DNA of 64,000 nucleotides from Clostridia bacterium. Lineage in GTDB: Bacteria > Bacillota > Clostridia > Christensenellales > Aristaeellaceae. The notes beneath the pieces are model-generated. The model worked only from the letters and a program-made list of their open reading frames with translations, did not search any database and had not been told where the DNA came from. Shown here one piece after another: positions 26,055 through 36,241 of this stretch (positions are counted from its first letter, which is position 1; the number at the start of each line of letters is the position of its first letter). The position numbers were made by a program, and so were the translations under genes. The stretch lies in assembly GCA_017512805.1 (NCBI GenBank), contig JAFWES010000082.1, positions 1-64,000 of the forward strand, given 5' to 3'.

Positions 26055-26642
26055 ATGCCGACAGTACCCTTTGTGATTGAACAGACCAACCGGGGCGAGC
26101 GCTCCTATGATATTTATTCCCGCCTGCTGAAGGACCGGATCGTGTTCCTCGGCGGGGAAATCGACGATGACACCGCCAATCTGGTGGTGGCGCAGCTGCT
26201 GTTCCTGGAGATGGAAGATCCCGATGCGGACATTTCCCTGTATATCAACAGTCCGGGCGGTTCCGTGACCGCCGGAATGGCCATCTACGATACCATGCAG
26301 TATATCCGCCCCCAGGTGCGGACGGTGTGTATCGGGATGGCGGCCAGCATGGGGGCTTTCCTGCTGATGGCGGGGGCCAAGGGAAAGCGGCTGGCGCTGC
26401 CAAACGCGGAGGTCATGATTCATCAGCCTTTGGGAGGAGCCCAGGGACAGGCGACGGATGTGGCGATTCGGGCGGAATGGCTCGTGCGGACCAAGGAGAA
26501 GATGATCCGCATGATGGCGGAGATGACGGGCCAGCCCCTGGAGAAGGTCAAGGCGGACGTGGAGCGGGACTATTTTATGAACGCGGAGGAAGCCCTGAAC
26601 TACCATATCATTGACGAGATTTATCAGCCCCGGAAGAAGTAA
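26055..26642 (+). CDS. clpP: ATP-dependent Clp protease proteolytic subunit
   Basis: 195 residues. The catalytic triad is visible: Ser98 in [11 protein letters not shown], His123 in VMIHQPLGG and Asp172 in VERDYFM. It begins [20 protein letters not shown]. It forms the peptidase barrel that works with ClpX, 14 bases downstream. The ATG at 26055 follows GAGGAGGAAATCAAAC; an upstream reading is out of family. Confidence 0.96.
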   Translation: MPTVPFVIEQTNRGERSYDIYSRLLKDRIVFLGGEIDDDTANLVVAQLLFLEMEDPDADISLYINSPGGSVTAGMAIYDTMQYIRPQVRTVCIGMAASMGAFLLMAGAKGKRLALPNAEVMIHQPLGGAQGQATDVAIRAEWLVRTKEKMIRMMAEMTGQPLEKVKADVERDYFMNAEEALNYHIIDEIYQPRKK

Positions 26643-26656
26643 CGAAAGGAAAGAAC

Positions 26657-27991
<1,335 letters not shown>

Positions 27992-28009
27992 GATTCATGG
28001 AGGAGAAAG

Positions 28010-30325
28010 ATGGCCAATCCGAAATATGAGGAACTGCCGGTTCTGCCCCTGAGGGGAATGCTGGTTTTTCCCGGAATGGTACTGCATTTTGATGTCGCCC
28101 GGCCCCGCAGTATCGCGGCGCTGGAAGCCGGCATGACCGCGAATCAGCGGATTGTGCTGCTGGCGCAGAAAAAAGAAGAGGAGGAAGAGCCTTCATCCGG
28201 GGATCTCTACCCCACGGGAACCATCGTGACCGTACGGCAGGTCATGAACCTGCCGGGGGAAAACGTCCGGGTGCTGGTGGAAGGGGACGTCCGCGGGACG
28301 GTGGAATCGTTCCTGGAAAACGAGGACTACCTGAAAGCCCGGGTGCGGATCTGCAAGGATCGGGTGGTTCGCAGCAACGAGGGCAAGGCCATGGTGCTGG
28401 CGGCCCAGAACCTTTTTGAAAATTACGCAAAGTCCAGCCAAAAGATTACGCCCGATATGGTGGAGGGCCTGAGGAGCCTGGAGAAGCCCGGGGAGATCGC
28501 CGATCTGCTGGCGGCCCATGTTTTGCAGAAATGGCAGGAAAAGCAGGAGCTGCTTTCCGAGCTGGATCCCCTTCGGCGGCTGGAAAAGGTGTGCGGCGTG
28601 CTGCTGCGGGAGACTGACCTGGCCAACGCGGAGAGAGAGATCCAGAGCAGGATCCGCAATTCCGTGGAGCGGAACCAGAAGGATTACTATCTGCGGGAGC
28701 AGCTGCGGGCGATTCAGAACGAGCTGGGCGAGGATGAGCAGGAGGAGGAGCAGGGCTATCGGAAGCGCATGGAAGAAACGCCTCTGAGCGAGGAGGCAAA
28801 AGCCAAGTGCGCCAAGGAAATAGACCGGCTCAGCCATATTTCCCCCGGGAGTCCGGAATACATCATCTCGGAAACCTATATCGACTGGATTCTGGATATG
28901 CCCTGGGGGAAGGAAACCACGGACAACCTGGATCTGAAGCGGGCCCGTGAAATTCTGGACCGGGAGCATTACGGGCTGGAGAAGGTCAAGGAGAGGATCA
29001 TCGAATACCTGGCGGTGCTGCGGATGAAGCAGAACATGAAGGGGCCGATCCTTTGCTTCGTGGGGCCGCCCGGGGTGGGCAAAACAAGCATCGTGAAGGC
29101 GATTGCCGAAGCGGTGGACCGGAAATTCATCCGGATGAGCCTGGGCGGCGTCCGGGACGAGGCGGAAATCCGCGGCCACAGGAAAACCTACATCGGCTCC
29201 ATGCCCGGACGGATCATCAGCGGCATGAAACAGGCGGGGAGCATGAATCCGGTATTCCTCTTCGATGAGATTGACAAAATGTCCAATGACTATCGGGGGG
29301 ACCCGGCCAGCGCCATGCTGGAGGTGCTGGACGCGGAGCAGAACAACACGTTCCGGGATCACTATATGGAAATCCCCTTTGATCTGAGCAAGGTCATGTT
29401 CATCACCACCGCCAACAGCCGGGAGACCATCCCGGAACCGCTGCTGGACCGGATGGAGATGATTGAGGTTCCCAGCTATACGGAAGAGGAAAAGCTGCAG
29501 ATTCTCAAACGGCATCTGCTGCCCAAACAGCTGGAGGCGCATGGGATCAGGCCGGACCAGGTCACCATGGATGAGGAGATCATGCGCCGGATGATCGAGG
29601 GATACACCCGGGAAGCGGGGGTCCGTACGCTGGAACGGACGGCGGCCAGGGTTTGCCGGAAAGCGGCGGTGTACCTGCTGGATCATGGGACGGACAGCGT
29701 CAACGTGGACGCGGAACGCCTGCATGATTTCCTGGGGGCGGTGCGCTATACCCGGGAACCCCTGGAGAAGGAAGCGCGGGTAGGGATCGTGAACGGTCTG
29801 GCCTGGACCAGCGTGGGCGGAGAAACCCTTGAAGTGGAGTGCATCCCCATGCCGGGGAAGGGAAATCTGAAGCTGACGGGCCAGCTGGGGGACGTGATGA
29901 AGGAAAGCGCGGAAGCCGCTTTCAGCTGGGTCCGGGCGCACAGCGAAAGCCTGGGGCTGGCGGAGGATTTTTACACAAAAACGGATATCCACGTGCATCT
30001 GCCGGAAGGGGCCGTGCCCAAGGATGGGCCCAGCGCGGGCATCACCATGACCACGGCGCTGGTCAGCGCCTTGACGGGGCGGAAAGTTCGGCAGGACGTG
30101 GCCATGACCGGCGAGATGACGCTGCGGGGGCGGGTGCTGCCCATCGGCGGCCTGAAGGAAAAGACGCTGGCGGCCTACCGGGCGGGGATCCGAACCCTGA
30201 TTATTCCCGCGGAGAATCACAAGGATCTGGAGGAGATTCCTCCGGAGGTGCTCAAGCACTTTACCATCAAAGAGGTGGAGGAGATCCAGCAGGTGCTGGA
30301 AACAGCGCTGCTGAACGAGAAATAG
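28010..30325 (+). CDS. lon: ATP-dependent protease Lon
   Basis: 771 residues. The N-terminal LON domain begins [20 protein letters not shown]. The AAA+ part has Walker [18 protein letters not shown] near residue 350 and [11 protein letters not shown]. The proteolytic domain has catalytic Ser675 in [10 protein letters not shown] with a Lys about 43 residues later in [10 protein letters not shown]. It degrades damaged and short-lived proteins in the cytoplasm. GGAGG precedes the ATG, 18 bases behind clpX. Confidence 0.96.
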   Translation: MANPKYEELPVLPLRGMLVFPGMVLHFDVARPRSIAALEAGMTANQRIVLLAQKKEEEEEPSSGDLYPTGTIVTVRQVMNLPGENVRVLVEGDVRGTVESFLENEDYLKARVRICKDRVVRSNEGKAMVLAAQNLFENYAKSSQKITPDMVEGLRSLEKPGEIADLLAAHVLQKWQEKQELLSELDPLRRLEKVCGVLLRETDLANAEREIQSRIRNSVERNQKDYYLREQLRAIQNELGEDEQEEEQGYRKRMEETPLSEEAKAKCAKEIDRLSHISPGSPEYIISETYIDWILDMPWGKETTDNLDLKRAREILDREHYGLEKVKERIIEYLAVLRMKQNMKGPILCFVGPPGVGKTSIVKAIAEAVDRKFIRMSLGGVRDEAEIRGHRKTYIGSMPGRIISGMKQAGSMNPVFLFDEIDKMSNDYRGDPASAMLEVLDAEQNNTFRDHYMEIPFDLSKVMFITTANSRETIPEPLLDRMEMIEVPSYTEEEKLQILKRHLLPKQLEAHGIRPDQVTMDEEIMRRMIEGYTREAGVRTLERTAARVCRKAAVYLLDHGTDSVNVDAERLHDFLGAVRYTREPLEKEARVGIVNGLAWTSVGGETLEVECIPMPGKGNLKLTGQLGDVMKESAEAAFSWVRAHSESLGLAEDFYTKTDIHVHLPEGAVPKDGPSAGITMTTALVSALTGRKVRQDVAMTGEMTLRGRVLPIGGLKEKTLAAYRAGIRTLIIPAENHKDLEEIPPEVLKHFTIKEVEEIQQVLETALLNEK

Positions 30326-30326
30326 G

Positions 30327-30926
30327 ATGGAAATACGGAAGGCGGAGTTTATCACCTCCCTGGCGGACTACGGGCCCTTCGAAGGCCGGGGGCTGCCCCA
30401 GATCGCGGTGGCCGGGAAGAGCAACGTTGGGAAAAGCACCCTGATCAACAAACTCTGCAACCGCAATAAGCTGGCCCGGACTTCCTCCACCCCGGGGAAG
30501 ACCCGCCTCATCAACATCTTCCTGCTCAATGACGCGTTCCATCTGGTGGATCTGCCCGGGTATGGCTTCGCCAAGGTGGATAAACGGGAGAAAGCCCGCT
30601 GGGGGAAGATGATGCAGGATTATTTTACCACTTCGCAGGAGCTGAAGCATGTGTTTTGCCTGGTGGATATCCGGCATGAACCCACCGAAGACGACAGAAC
30701 CATGAACAGTTTCCTGCGGCAGATGAATATCCCCTTTACCGTCATCGCCACCAAGGCGGATAAGATCAGCAGGGGCGCGAGGAGCAAGCACCTGGCGCCC
30801 ATCTGCCGGGCGTTGCTGGTGCAGCCCTGGGAGATCATCTGCTTCAGCGGGGAAGACGGGACGGGAAGACCGGAACTCCTCCAGCGGATGGAAGAAGTCC
30901 TGGACGGAAAAAATCCTCTTGCGTAA
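30327..30926 (+). CDS. engB: Ribosome biogenesis GTPase YsxC/EngB
   Basis: 199 residues. G1 is AVAGKSNVGKSTLINKLCN, G3 is LVDLPGYGFAKV, and G4 is VIATKADKISRG. The KLARTSSTPGKTRLINIF switch I block is the EngB signature. It acts in large-subunit assembly. The ATG is one base past the lon stop, so translation is coupled and the site GAGAAATAGG is weak. Lon-EngB adjacency is common in Firmicutes. Confidence 0.94.
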   Translation: MEIRKAEFITSLADYGPFEGRGLPQIAVAGKSNVGKSTLINKLCNRNKLARTSSTPGKTRLINIFLLNDAFHLVDLPGYGFAKVDKREKARWGKMMQDYFTTSQELKHVFCLVDIRHEPTEDDRTMNSFLRQMNIPFTVIATKADKISRGARSKHLAPICRALLVQPWEIICFSGEDGTGRPELLQRMEEVLDGKNPLA

Positions 30927-30947
30927 TACACATAACCGTAGTATAAT
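30919..30947 (+). promoter_or_regulatory. Promoter before the zinc-ribbon gene
   Basis: TTGCGT (30919-30924), 17 bases, TATAAT (30942-30947). It overlaps the end of engB. A leader of about 185 bases follows, with the octamer GTTCCGGA as a direct repeat near 31073 and 31105. Confidence 0.75.
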
Positions 30948-31133
30948 CACGTCGCCGTGGAGGGCGGAAGCCCGGAAAAGGCGAATAAATGGGACTGGGA
31001 ACGGGAAAAGGGGCGGTTCGGACCAGAAAAGAGCCGTTTTCTTCGCTTCCTTTCCTGATTTATGTGAAAAAGTTCCGGAACGGTGGCAAAAAGTGGAGGG
31101 GAGTGTTCCGGAGCCGCAAAGGAGGAATGACGA

Positions 31134-31541
31134 ATGACGCTGGTGAAATGCCCGCGCTGCGACCTGAACTACATTACCCCGGATCAGAAATATTGCAAGG
31201 TATGCCTGCGGGAAATGAAGGGCGGAACCGCTTCGGACGAGGTGGAGCTCTGCAGTATCTGCAATGAGGCCCCGGCGCTGCCGGGAAAGGACGTGTGTCT
31301 GTTCTGCCTGCGGGAGATGAACAAGAGCAACAGCGAGGAAACGGAAACAGAGGCGGACAGCGTGGATGCCAGCAGCATCGGCGATATGGACGATGTGACG
31401 GATATGGACGAGATTATCCCCGAAGGGGATGAACCGATTCCGGGCCAGGAATACGGCGAGATTGAGCAGGAGCTGAGCCTGGAGGAGGTCCGGGAGGACG
31501 AGGAACGCGGCGCCGACGACGAGGAAGAAGAGGAGATCTGA
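31134..31541 (+). CDS. Small zinc-ribbon protein with acidic tail
   Basis: 135 residues. Two CxxC pairs per ribbon: KCPRCDLNY with YCKVCLRE (residues 5-26), and LCSICNEAP with VCLFCLRE (residues 41-63). The remaining 70 residues are almost all acidic (EETETEADSVDASS, then EEEEEI at the end). It is not a family I can name; the metal-binding head suggests nucleic-acid or protein contact. AAAGGAGG precedes the ATG. The metallophosphoesterase gene starts at the base after the stop. Confidence 0.75.
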   Translation: MTLVKCPRCDLNYITPDQKYCKVCLREMKGGTASDEVELCSICNEAPALPGKDVCLFCLREMNKSNSEETETEADSVDASSIGDMDDVTDMDEIIPEGDEPIPGQEYGEIEQELSLEEVREDEERGADDEEEEEI

Positions 31542-32243
31542 TTGAACCTGTTTGCCATCGGGGATTTGCATCTGGCCGGAGGGCAGGACAAGCCCATGAA
31601 GATTTTCGGCCCCCAATGGGACAGGCATTTTGAAAAAATATCCGACCGATGGAAGGAACAGGTCAGCGACAGGGACACGGTCCTGATTCCCGGGGATATC
31701 AGCTGGGCCATGAGCCTGGAGGCGGCGCAGCCCGATCTTCAGGCCATCGGGGCCTTGCCGGGGAAAAAGGTTCTGATCCGCGGGAACCACGATTTCTGGT
31801 GGGGCGGCATCGGCAAGGTGCGAAGGGCGCTGCCGGCCGGGATGACTGCCCTGCAGCAGGACGCGGCGGATCTGGGGGAGTTTGTGGTCTGCGGAACCCG
31901 GGGATGGATGATCCCCACGGAGGACAGCCCCCTTTCCGGGGCGGACGAAAAGATTTATCTGCGGGAGCTGGCACGGCTGGATCTGGCGTTGGCCGCGGCG
32001 AAGCGGCTGGAGGGAGAAAAGCCCCTCGTCGTCATGCTGCACTATCCGCCCCTGTACCGAAACTGCCGGCAGAGCGGGTTTACGGAACGGATGGAAGCGG
32101 CAGGCGTCAGGCTCTGCGTTTACGGACACCTGCACGGCGGCGGGATTGCCGCCGGCTTCAGCGGGGAGCAGGGGGGCGTACGGTACGAGCTGACCTCCTG
32201 CGACAGCCAGGACTTTTCGCCCCGAAAAATTAATTTTTTATAA
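31542..32243 (+). CDS. Calcineurin-like metallophosphoesterase
   Basis: 233 residues. Metal-binding motifs are in order: IGDLHLAGG, PGDISWAMS, RGNHDFWWGG, MLHYPPLY and YGHLHGGG. This is a cytoplasmic metallophosphoesterase of the YkuE/bacterial class; the substrate is unknown. The start is TTG at 31542, immediately after the TGA of the zinc-ribbon gene, with GAGGAG overlapping that gene's end, so translation is coupled. It ends before a strong terminator. Confidence 0.85.
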   Translation: MNLFAIGDLHLAGGQDKPMKIFGPQWDRHFEKISDRWKEQVSDRDTVLIPGDISWAMSLEAAQPDLQAIGALPGKKVLIRGNHDFWWGGIGKVRRALPAGMTALQQDAADLGEFVVCGTRGWMIPTEDSPLSGADEKIYLRELARLDLALAAAKRLEGEKPLVVMLHYPPLYRNCRQSGFTERMEAAGVRLCVYGHLHGGGIAAGFSGEQGGVRYELTSCDSQDFSPRKINFL

Positions 32244-32270
32244 CGGGAGATTTTGCAAAAATTTTTTAAA

Positions 32271-32299
32271 AGAGACCCTCTTGAGGGTCTCTTTTTTTT
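32271..32299 (+). terminator. Strong intrinsic terminator
   Basis: AGAGACCCTC (32271-32280) pairs with GAGGGTCTCT (32283-32292), then eight T. It isolates the division cluster from the upstream genes. Confidence 0.92.
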
Positions 32300-32432
32300 G
32301 TGCACCAGATATGGAAAGGACGAAGGAGCAAGAGAAATGATACGCCCTTAATCATTACAAAAATATTACAATAAAGTTACGAGATTGAGAAAAAAAGTCC
32401 TGCGTTTTTGCAAAAAGAATCCAAAAACGGGG

Positions 32433-32509
32433 TTGAAACGGAGAAAAACTTGTGATAAATTTGTGGGGCACAGTGGAATTACATCCCAAAAAGTGATGCA
32501 AAAGTGGGG
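32433..32509 (+). promoter_or_regulatory. mraZ promoter with MraZ-box-like repeats
   Basis: TTGAAA (32433-32438) and TAAATT (32456-32461) are 17 bases apart. GTG-rich repeats follow: GTGGGG at 32463, GTGGAA at 32473, GTGATG at 32493 and GTGGGG at 32504, about one or two helical turns apart. MraZ is known to bind such GTGGG/A repeats in front of its own gene, so autorepression is likely. Confidence 0.6.
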
Positions 32510-32528
32510 AAGAAGGGGGAGTGCTGTC

Positions 32529-33035
32529 ATGGAAGAAAAGGCCAGTCAGGCGCAGGCCGGCATCCAGACAGAAGCACATCCCCTTCGGTTCATCGGCAGT
32601 TTCAACCACAGCCTGGATAACAAGGGAAGGCTGGTGATTCCACAAAGCTTCCGGGATAAACTGGGCGAGACCTTCTGCATCGCCCCCAGCTACGATTTTC
32701 AGAGCATTGCGGTCTATCCCACGGAGATGCGGGAGCGGAGGAACGCGCAGTACGAACGGCTGGGGAATCTGAATCCGGCGCTGAACCGGTATCTGGAACA
32801 GTTTTATGCGCTGAGCTATGACGGGCAGTCCTGCGACGGTCAGGGGCGGATCCTGATTCCCGTGAACATCCGCGCCAAGATTCTCCAGGAGGAGAAGGAC
32901 GTGGAAATCACCGGCGCAAACGACCATGTGCGCATCGTGTCCGCCGCCGTCAGCAGGAACAGCTGGAGCGGATTCCGGCAGGAGCTGCCGAATCTGCTGG
33001 AGCTGATCGCGGCCCTGGATCGGGGCGAATCATAA
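32529..33035 (+). CDS. mraZ: Transcriptional regulator MraZ
   Basis: 168 residues. Two AbrB-like repeats are clear: FNHSLDNKGRLVIPQSFRDKL and CDGQGRILIPVNIRAKI. MraZ forms a ring and represses the division cluster. The N-terminal 20 residues before LRFIGSFNHSL are an extra not seen in short members. The ATG at 32529 follows AGGGGGAG. In most bacteria rsmH follows mraZ, but here an FtsL-like gene comes next. Confidence 0.92.
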   Translation: MEEKASQAQAGIQTEAHPLRFIGSFNHSLDNKGRLVIPQSFRDKLGETFCIAPSYDFQSIAVYPTEMRERRNAQYERLGNLNPALNRYLEQFYALSYDGQSCDGQGRILIPVNIRAKILQEEKDVEITGANDHVRIVSAAVSRNSWSGFRQELPNLLELIAALDRGES

Positions 33036-33056
33036 GACAGAAAGGAGAGGGGCGTC

Positions 33057-33650
33057 ATGACCACGGCTTCAGGCAGCGCCGGGCGGATTCGCCGCAGTGT
33101 GCGATTTGCCCAGGTGGAACCGCAGAGGACTCCGGCGGCCCCTCAGCGGCAGCGGTTTACCGAGGCGGATCATCTGCGGGACCGGTCTTTTCAAAACACC
33201 CAGGACTGGACGGGAAGCATGGGCCTGAGTCCCAGCGGCCGCTTTCGGGTGCTGGAAAAAGGGGAGAAAAAAGAAAAACCCCTGACCCGCAGGGGGATCC
33301 GTAAAGACTGGGGGAGAGCCGCCCTGATCGTTCTGGCGGCGGTGATGACGACGGTGATCCTGGTGGAGACGGCCCATCTTGGATTGGGGCAGATCAATAT
33401 CCGAAAGCTGAACGAACGGATCGCCTCCATGGAAGTGCGAAACGAGGAATTGCGGGAGACGCTGGCGCGATCCAGCGGGGATATCAGCGTATGCACGGAG
33501 GCTGTCAAGATGAATCTGGTCAGCTCCAACGGCGTCCGGCCGATCCCCCTGACCGCGCCGACGGACGCCCGGATGGTGCCGACGGAGCAGGCTGTCACAA
33601 CGGAAAGAGGAGACATTAAAGCGTCAGCGACGGGGACGCAGGGGGACTGA
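33057..33650 (+). CDS. FtsL-like septum formation protein
   Basis: 197 residues. A long basic cytoplasmic part (residues 1-78) precedes one membrane helix (AALIVLAAVMTTVILVETA, about 85-105). A coiled coil follows (KLNERIASMEVRNEELRETLA), then KMNLVSSNGVRPIPLTAP, the FtsL/DivIC-type extracytoplasmic end. FtsL joins the division complex with DivIB and DivIC. AAAGGAGAGGGGCGTC precedes the ATG, 21 bases behind mraZ. Position and architecture decide the call; sequence identity in this family is always low. Confidence 0.75.
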   Translation: MTTASGSAGRIRRSVRFAQVEPQRTPAAPQRQRFTEADHLRDRSFQNTQDWTGSMGLSPSGRFRVLEKGEKKEKPLTRRGIRKDWGRAALIVLAAVMTTVILVETAHLGLGQINIRKLNERIASMEVRNEELRETLARSSGDISVCTEAVKMNLVSSNGVRPIPLTAPTDARMVPTEQAVTTERGDIKASATGTQGD

Positions 33651-33665
33651 TCCTTCGGTCTCCCT
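33639..33665 (+). other. Weak hairpin between ftsL-like gene and murE
   Basis: CAGGGGGAC and GTCTCCCTG form an imperfect stem that includes the stop codon, followed by TTTG. It could be a partial attenuator. Confidence 0.3.
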
Positions 33666-33709
33666 GTTTGCGTCTCATTCAGTTTGAATAAACAAAGGGG
33701 ATTGAAACA

Positions 33710-35182
33710 ATGAAGCTGCGGGAACTGATCACAGATATGCCCTATGTGCTGGAAACCAGAGGAGACCTGGATACGGAGATCCTGGAAATTACCTCCGGGA
33801 GCAAGGACCGTACGAAGCAGGGGCTTTTTTTCTGTATCGTAGGGGCCCGGTTCGACGCCCATGACTATGCGTGGGAAGCGGTGGAAAACGGGTGCGCCGC
33901 GCTGGTGGTGGAGCGGTTCGTCGAACTGGACGTGCCCCAGGTGAAGGTCAGCAACGGCCGGGCGGCCATGAGCAGGATTGCCATGGCTTTCTACGGCTAT
34001 CCCTCCCAAAAGATGCGGATGATCGGGATTACGGGCACCAAGGGCAAGACCACCACCACCTATCTCCTGAAGAGTATCATCGAGAAGGCGGGGATGAAGT
34101 GCGGGCTTATCGGTTCCACCGGCGCGATGATCGGCGGGCGGCATCTGGACGGAAAGCTGACGACGCCGGATCCCATCGACCTGCAGAAAATGCTGCGGCA
34201 AATGGCGGATGAAGGCGTGCAGGCGGTCTGTATGGAAGTCAGCGCCCACGCCATCGACATGTATCGGCTGGATGGGATGAGCTTCGAGGTGGGCTGCTAT
34301 ACCAACCTGAGCCAGGACCATCTGGACTATTTCTATACCATGGAACGGTATTTTGAAACCAAGAAGGCCTTCTTCACGGGCGGCATGGTGCAGAACGCCT
34401 CCGTAAACGCGGACGATGAAAGCTCCGCAAGCCTGATTCCGGATCTGAATATGCCCTTTGTGACCTATGCGATTGCCAATAACGCGGACGTGTTCGCCAG
34501 GGACATCGAGATCACCGAGGAAGGGGTGCATTTCAGCGTACAGATGCAGGGGCTGAAGGATCTGCGTATCCATATGAAAATGACGGGCATGTTCAATGTA
34601 TACAATGCCCTGGCGGCGACATCCTGCGCCCTGATTCTGGGGATCGAACCGGACCGGATCCGGGAGGGGCTGGAATCGGTGGCCTCGGTGCCGGGGCGGA
34701 TTGAAATGCTGCAGACCGGGACGCCCTTCAAGGTGATCCTGGACTATTCCCATGCCCCGGAGGCGCTGCGCAACATCCTGAAGACCGTCCGTCAGTTTAC
34801 GCGGAACCGGGTGATCGCGGTGTTCGGCTGCGGCGGCGACCGGGACAAGGGAAAGCGGCCGATGATGGGAGAGATTGGAGGCAAGCTGGCGGATTACTGC
34901 ATTCTGACCTCCGATAACCCCCGAACGGAGAATCCCCTGGTGATTCTGGCCGCCATCGAAAAGGGCATCAAGCCGACGGGGGGCGCGTACGAGGTCATAG
35001 AGAACCGGCGCGAAGCCATCCGCCGGAGCTTGGAGATGGCGGAGGACGGCGATGTGATCGTCCTGGCCGGGAAAGGCCATGAAACCTACCAGGAGGTCAT
35101 GGGGGTCAAGCGCCCCTTCGACGAAAAGGTGATTGTCAGCGAGCTGCTGCATGAAATGCGTATGCGGGAGGAAGAAAAATGA
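33710..35182 (+). CDS. murE: UDP-MurNAc-tripeptide synthetase, meso-DAP type
   Basis: 490 residues. The ATP loop is GITGTKGKTTTTYLLKSI near residue 105; the Mur motif HAPEALRNILK is present. The substrate motif DNPR (TSDNPRTENP, near residue 404) marks enzymes that add meso-diaminopimelate rather than lysine. It acts in the cytoplasm on peptidoglycan precursors. AAAGGGG precedes the ATG. Its stop overlaps the mraY start by four bases (ATGA). The neighbouring murF gene found in most clusters is absent here. Confidence 0.95.
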   Translation: MKLRELITDMPYVLETRGDLDTEILEITSGSKDRTKQGLFFCIVGARFDAHDYAWEAVENGCAALVVERFVELDVPQVKVSNGRAAMSRIAMAFYGYPSQKMRMIGITGTKGKTTTTYLLKSIIEKAGMKCGLIGSTGAMIGGRHLDGKLTTPDPIDLQKMLRQMADEGVQAVCMEVSAHAIDMYRLDGMSFEVGCYTNLSQDHLDYFYTMERYFETKKAFFTGGMVQNASVNADDESSASLIPDLNMPFVTYAIANNADVFARDIEITEEGVHFSVQMQGLKDLRIHMKMTGMFNVYNALAATSCALILGIEPDRIREGLESVASVPGRIEMLQTGTPFKVILDYSHAPEALRNILKTVRQFTRNRVIAVFGCGGDRDKGKRPMMGEIGGKLADYCILTSDNPRTENPLVILAAIEKGIKPTGGAYEVIENRREAIRRSLEMAEDGDVIVLAGKGHETYQEVMGVKRPFDEKVIVSELLHEMRMREEEK

Positions 35183-36201
35183 TGCTGCGGATGATGGGGG
35201 GCATGCTGCTCTCCCTGGGGATTGCGCTGATGGCCGGGCCTTTCCTGATTCGGCGGCTGAACAAACTGCATTTCGGGACGGTGATTTATGAGCTGGGTCC
35301 CGCCCATCAGAAGAAACAGGGAACCCCGGTGATGGGGGGGCTGATGATCGTTCTGGGAACCTTCATCAGCATGCTGGCCCTGCACCCGCTGCCCTGGCAG
35401 GGGGGATGGGATCTGGGGCTTGGGCTCATGGGAATCAGCCTGCTGAGCATGGCGGTGGGCTTCGCCGACGACTGGATCAAGGCGGTGAAAAAGCGGCATG
35501 AAGGCCTGACGCCCTGGCAGAAGATCTTTGGACAGGCGGCCGCGGCCGCGGCGTTCAGCGCCTGGTGTTACTTCAATCCCCAAATCGGCAGCCAGATCCG
35601 GATTCCCTTTTCCGGCGCGGAGCTGGACCTGGGCATTTGGTACCTGCCGCTGTGCGCGGTGCTGATCATCTTCTATGTCAATTCCACCAACCTGCAGGAC
35701 GGCCTGGACGGGCTCCTGGGGACGATCAGCGCGGTATCCTTCGGCGCCTGGGCGGCGGTGGTGCTGGTCACGGTGCTGCTGCTGGGGGGAGACCGGGCGG
35801 TGTACGGCCCCGCGGGGCTGTTCGCGCTGAGCCTTGTGGGCGGCTGCGTCGGCTATCTGCGGTACAACCGGTATCCCGCGAAAGTCTTCATGGGGGATAC
35901 GGGCAGCATGTTTCTAGGGGGAGCGGGCGTGGGCCTGGCCCTGGTGACCCGGCAGCCGCTGCTGCTGCTGCTGATCGGATTCTGCCCGGTGATGAGCTCG
36001 GTCAGCGTCATCATGCAGCGGTACTACTTCAAGGCCACCCGGAAGTTCAGCAGGGACCATCAGGGGCGCCGGATTTTTCTGATGAGCCCCGTTCATCACC
36101 ATTTCGAGAAAAAAGGATACAGCGAGACCCAGATCGTCGCGATGTACGCCGGGGTGACCACGGTGCTCAGCTGGATCGCGGTGCTGAGTCTGATCCGGTA
36201 G
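35179..36201 (+). CDS. mraY: Phospho-MurNAc-pentapeptide transferase
   Basis: 340 residues with about ten membrane helices. Conserved MraY motifs are HQKKQGTPVMGGLM near residue 43, NSTNLQDGLDGL with the catalytic Asp near residue 174, FMGDTGSM and MSPVHHHFEKKG. It transfers phospho-MurNAc-pentapeptide onto undecaprenyl phosphate at the membrane to make lipid I. Translation is coupled to murE. murD follows 40 bases later. Confidence 0.96.
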   Translation: MMLRMMGGMLLSLGIALMAGPFLIRRLNKLHFGTVIYELGPAHQKKQGTPVMGGLMIVLGTFISMLALHPLPWQGGWDLGLGLMGISLLSMAVGFADDWIKAVKKRHEGLTPWQKIFGQAAAAAAFSAWCYFNPQIGSQIRIPFSGAELDLGIWYLPLCAVLIIFYVNSTNLQDGLDGLLGTISAVSFGAWAAVVLVTVLLLGGDRAVYGPAGLFALSLVGGCVGYLRYNRYPAKVFMGDTGSMFLGGAGVGLALVTRQPLLLLLIGFCPVMSSVSVIMQRYYFKATRKFSRDHQGRRIFLMSPVHHHFEKKGYSETQIVAMYAGVTTVLSWIAVLSLIR

Positions 36202-36241
36202 ACCGGGAAGGGCCTGGGAACTTGACCATAGGAGGCGGACG

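Noticed and set aside
33191..35152. Long minus-strand frame opposite murE
   Set aside because: Antisense shadow of ftsL-like and murE; no initiation site and composition typical of shadows.
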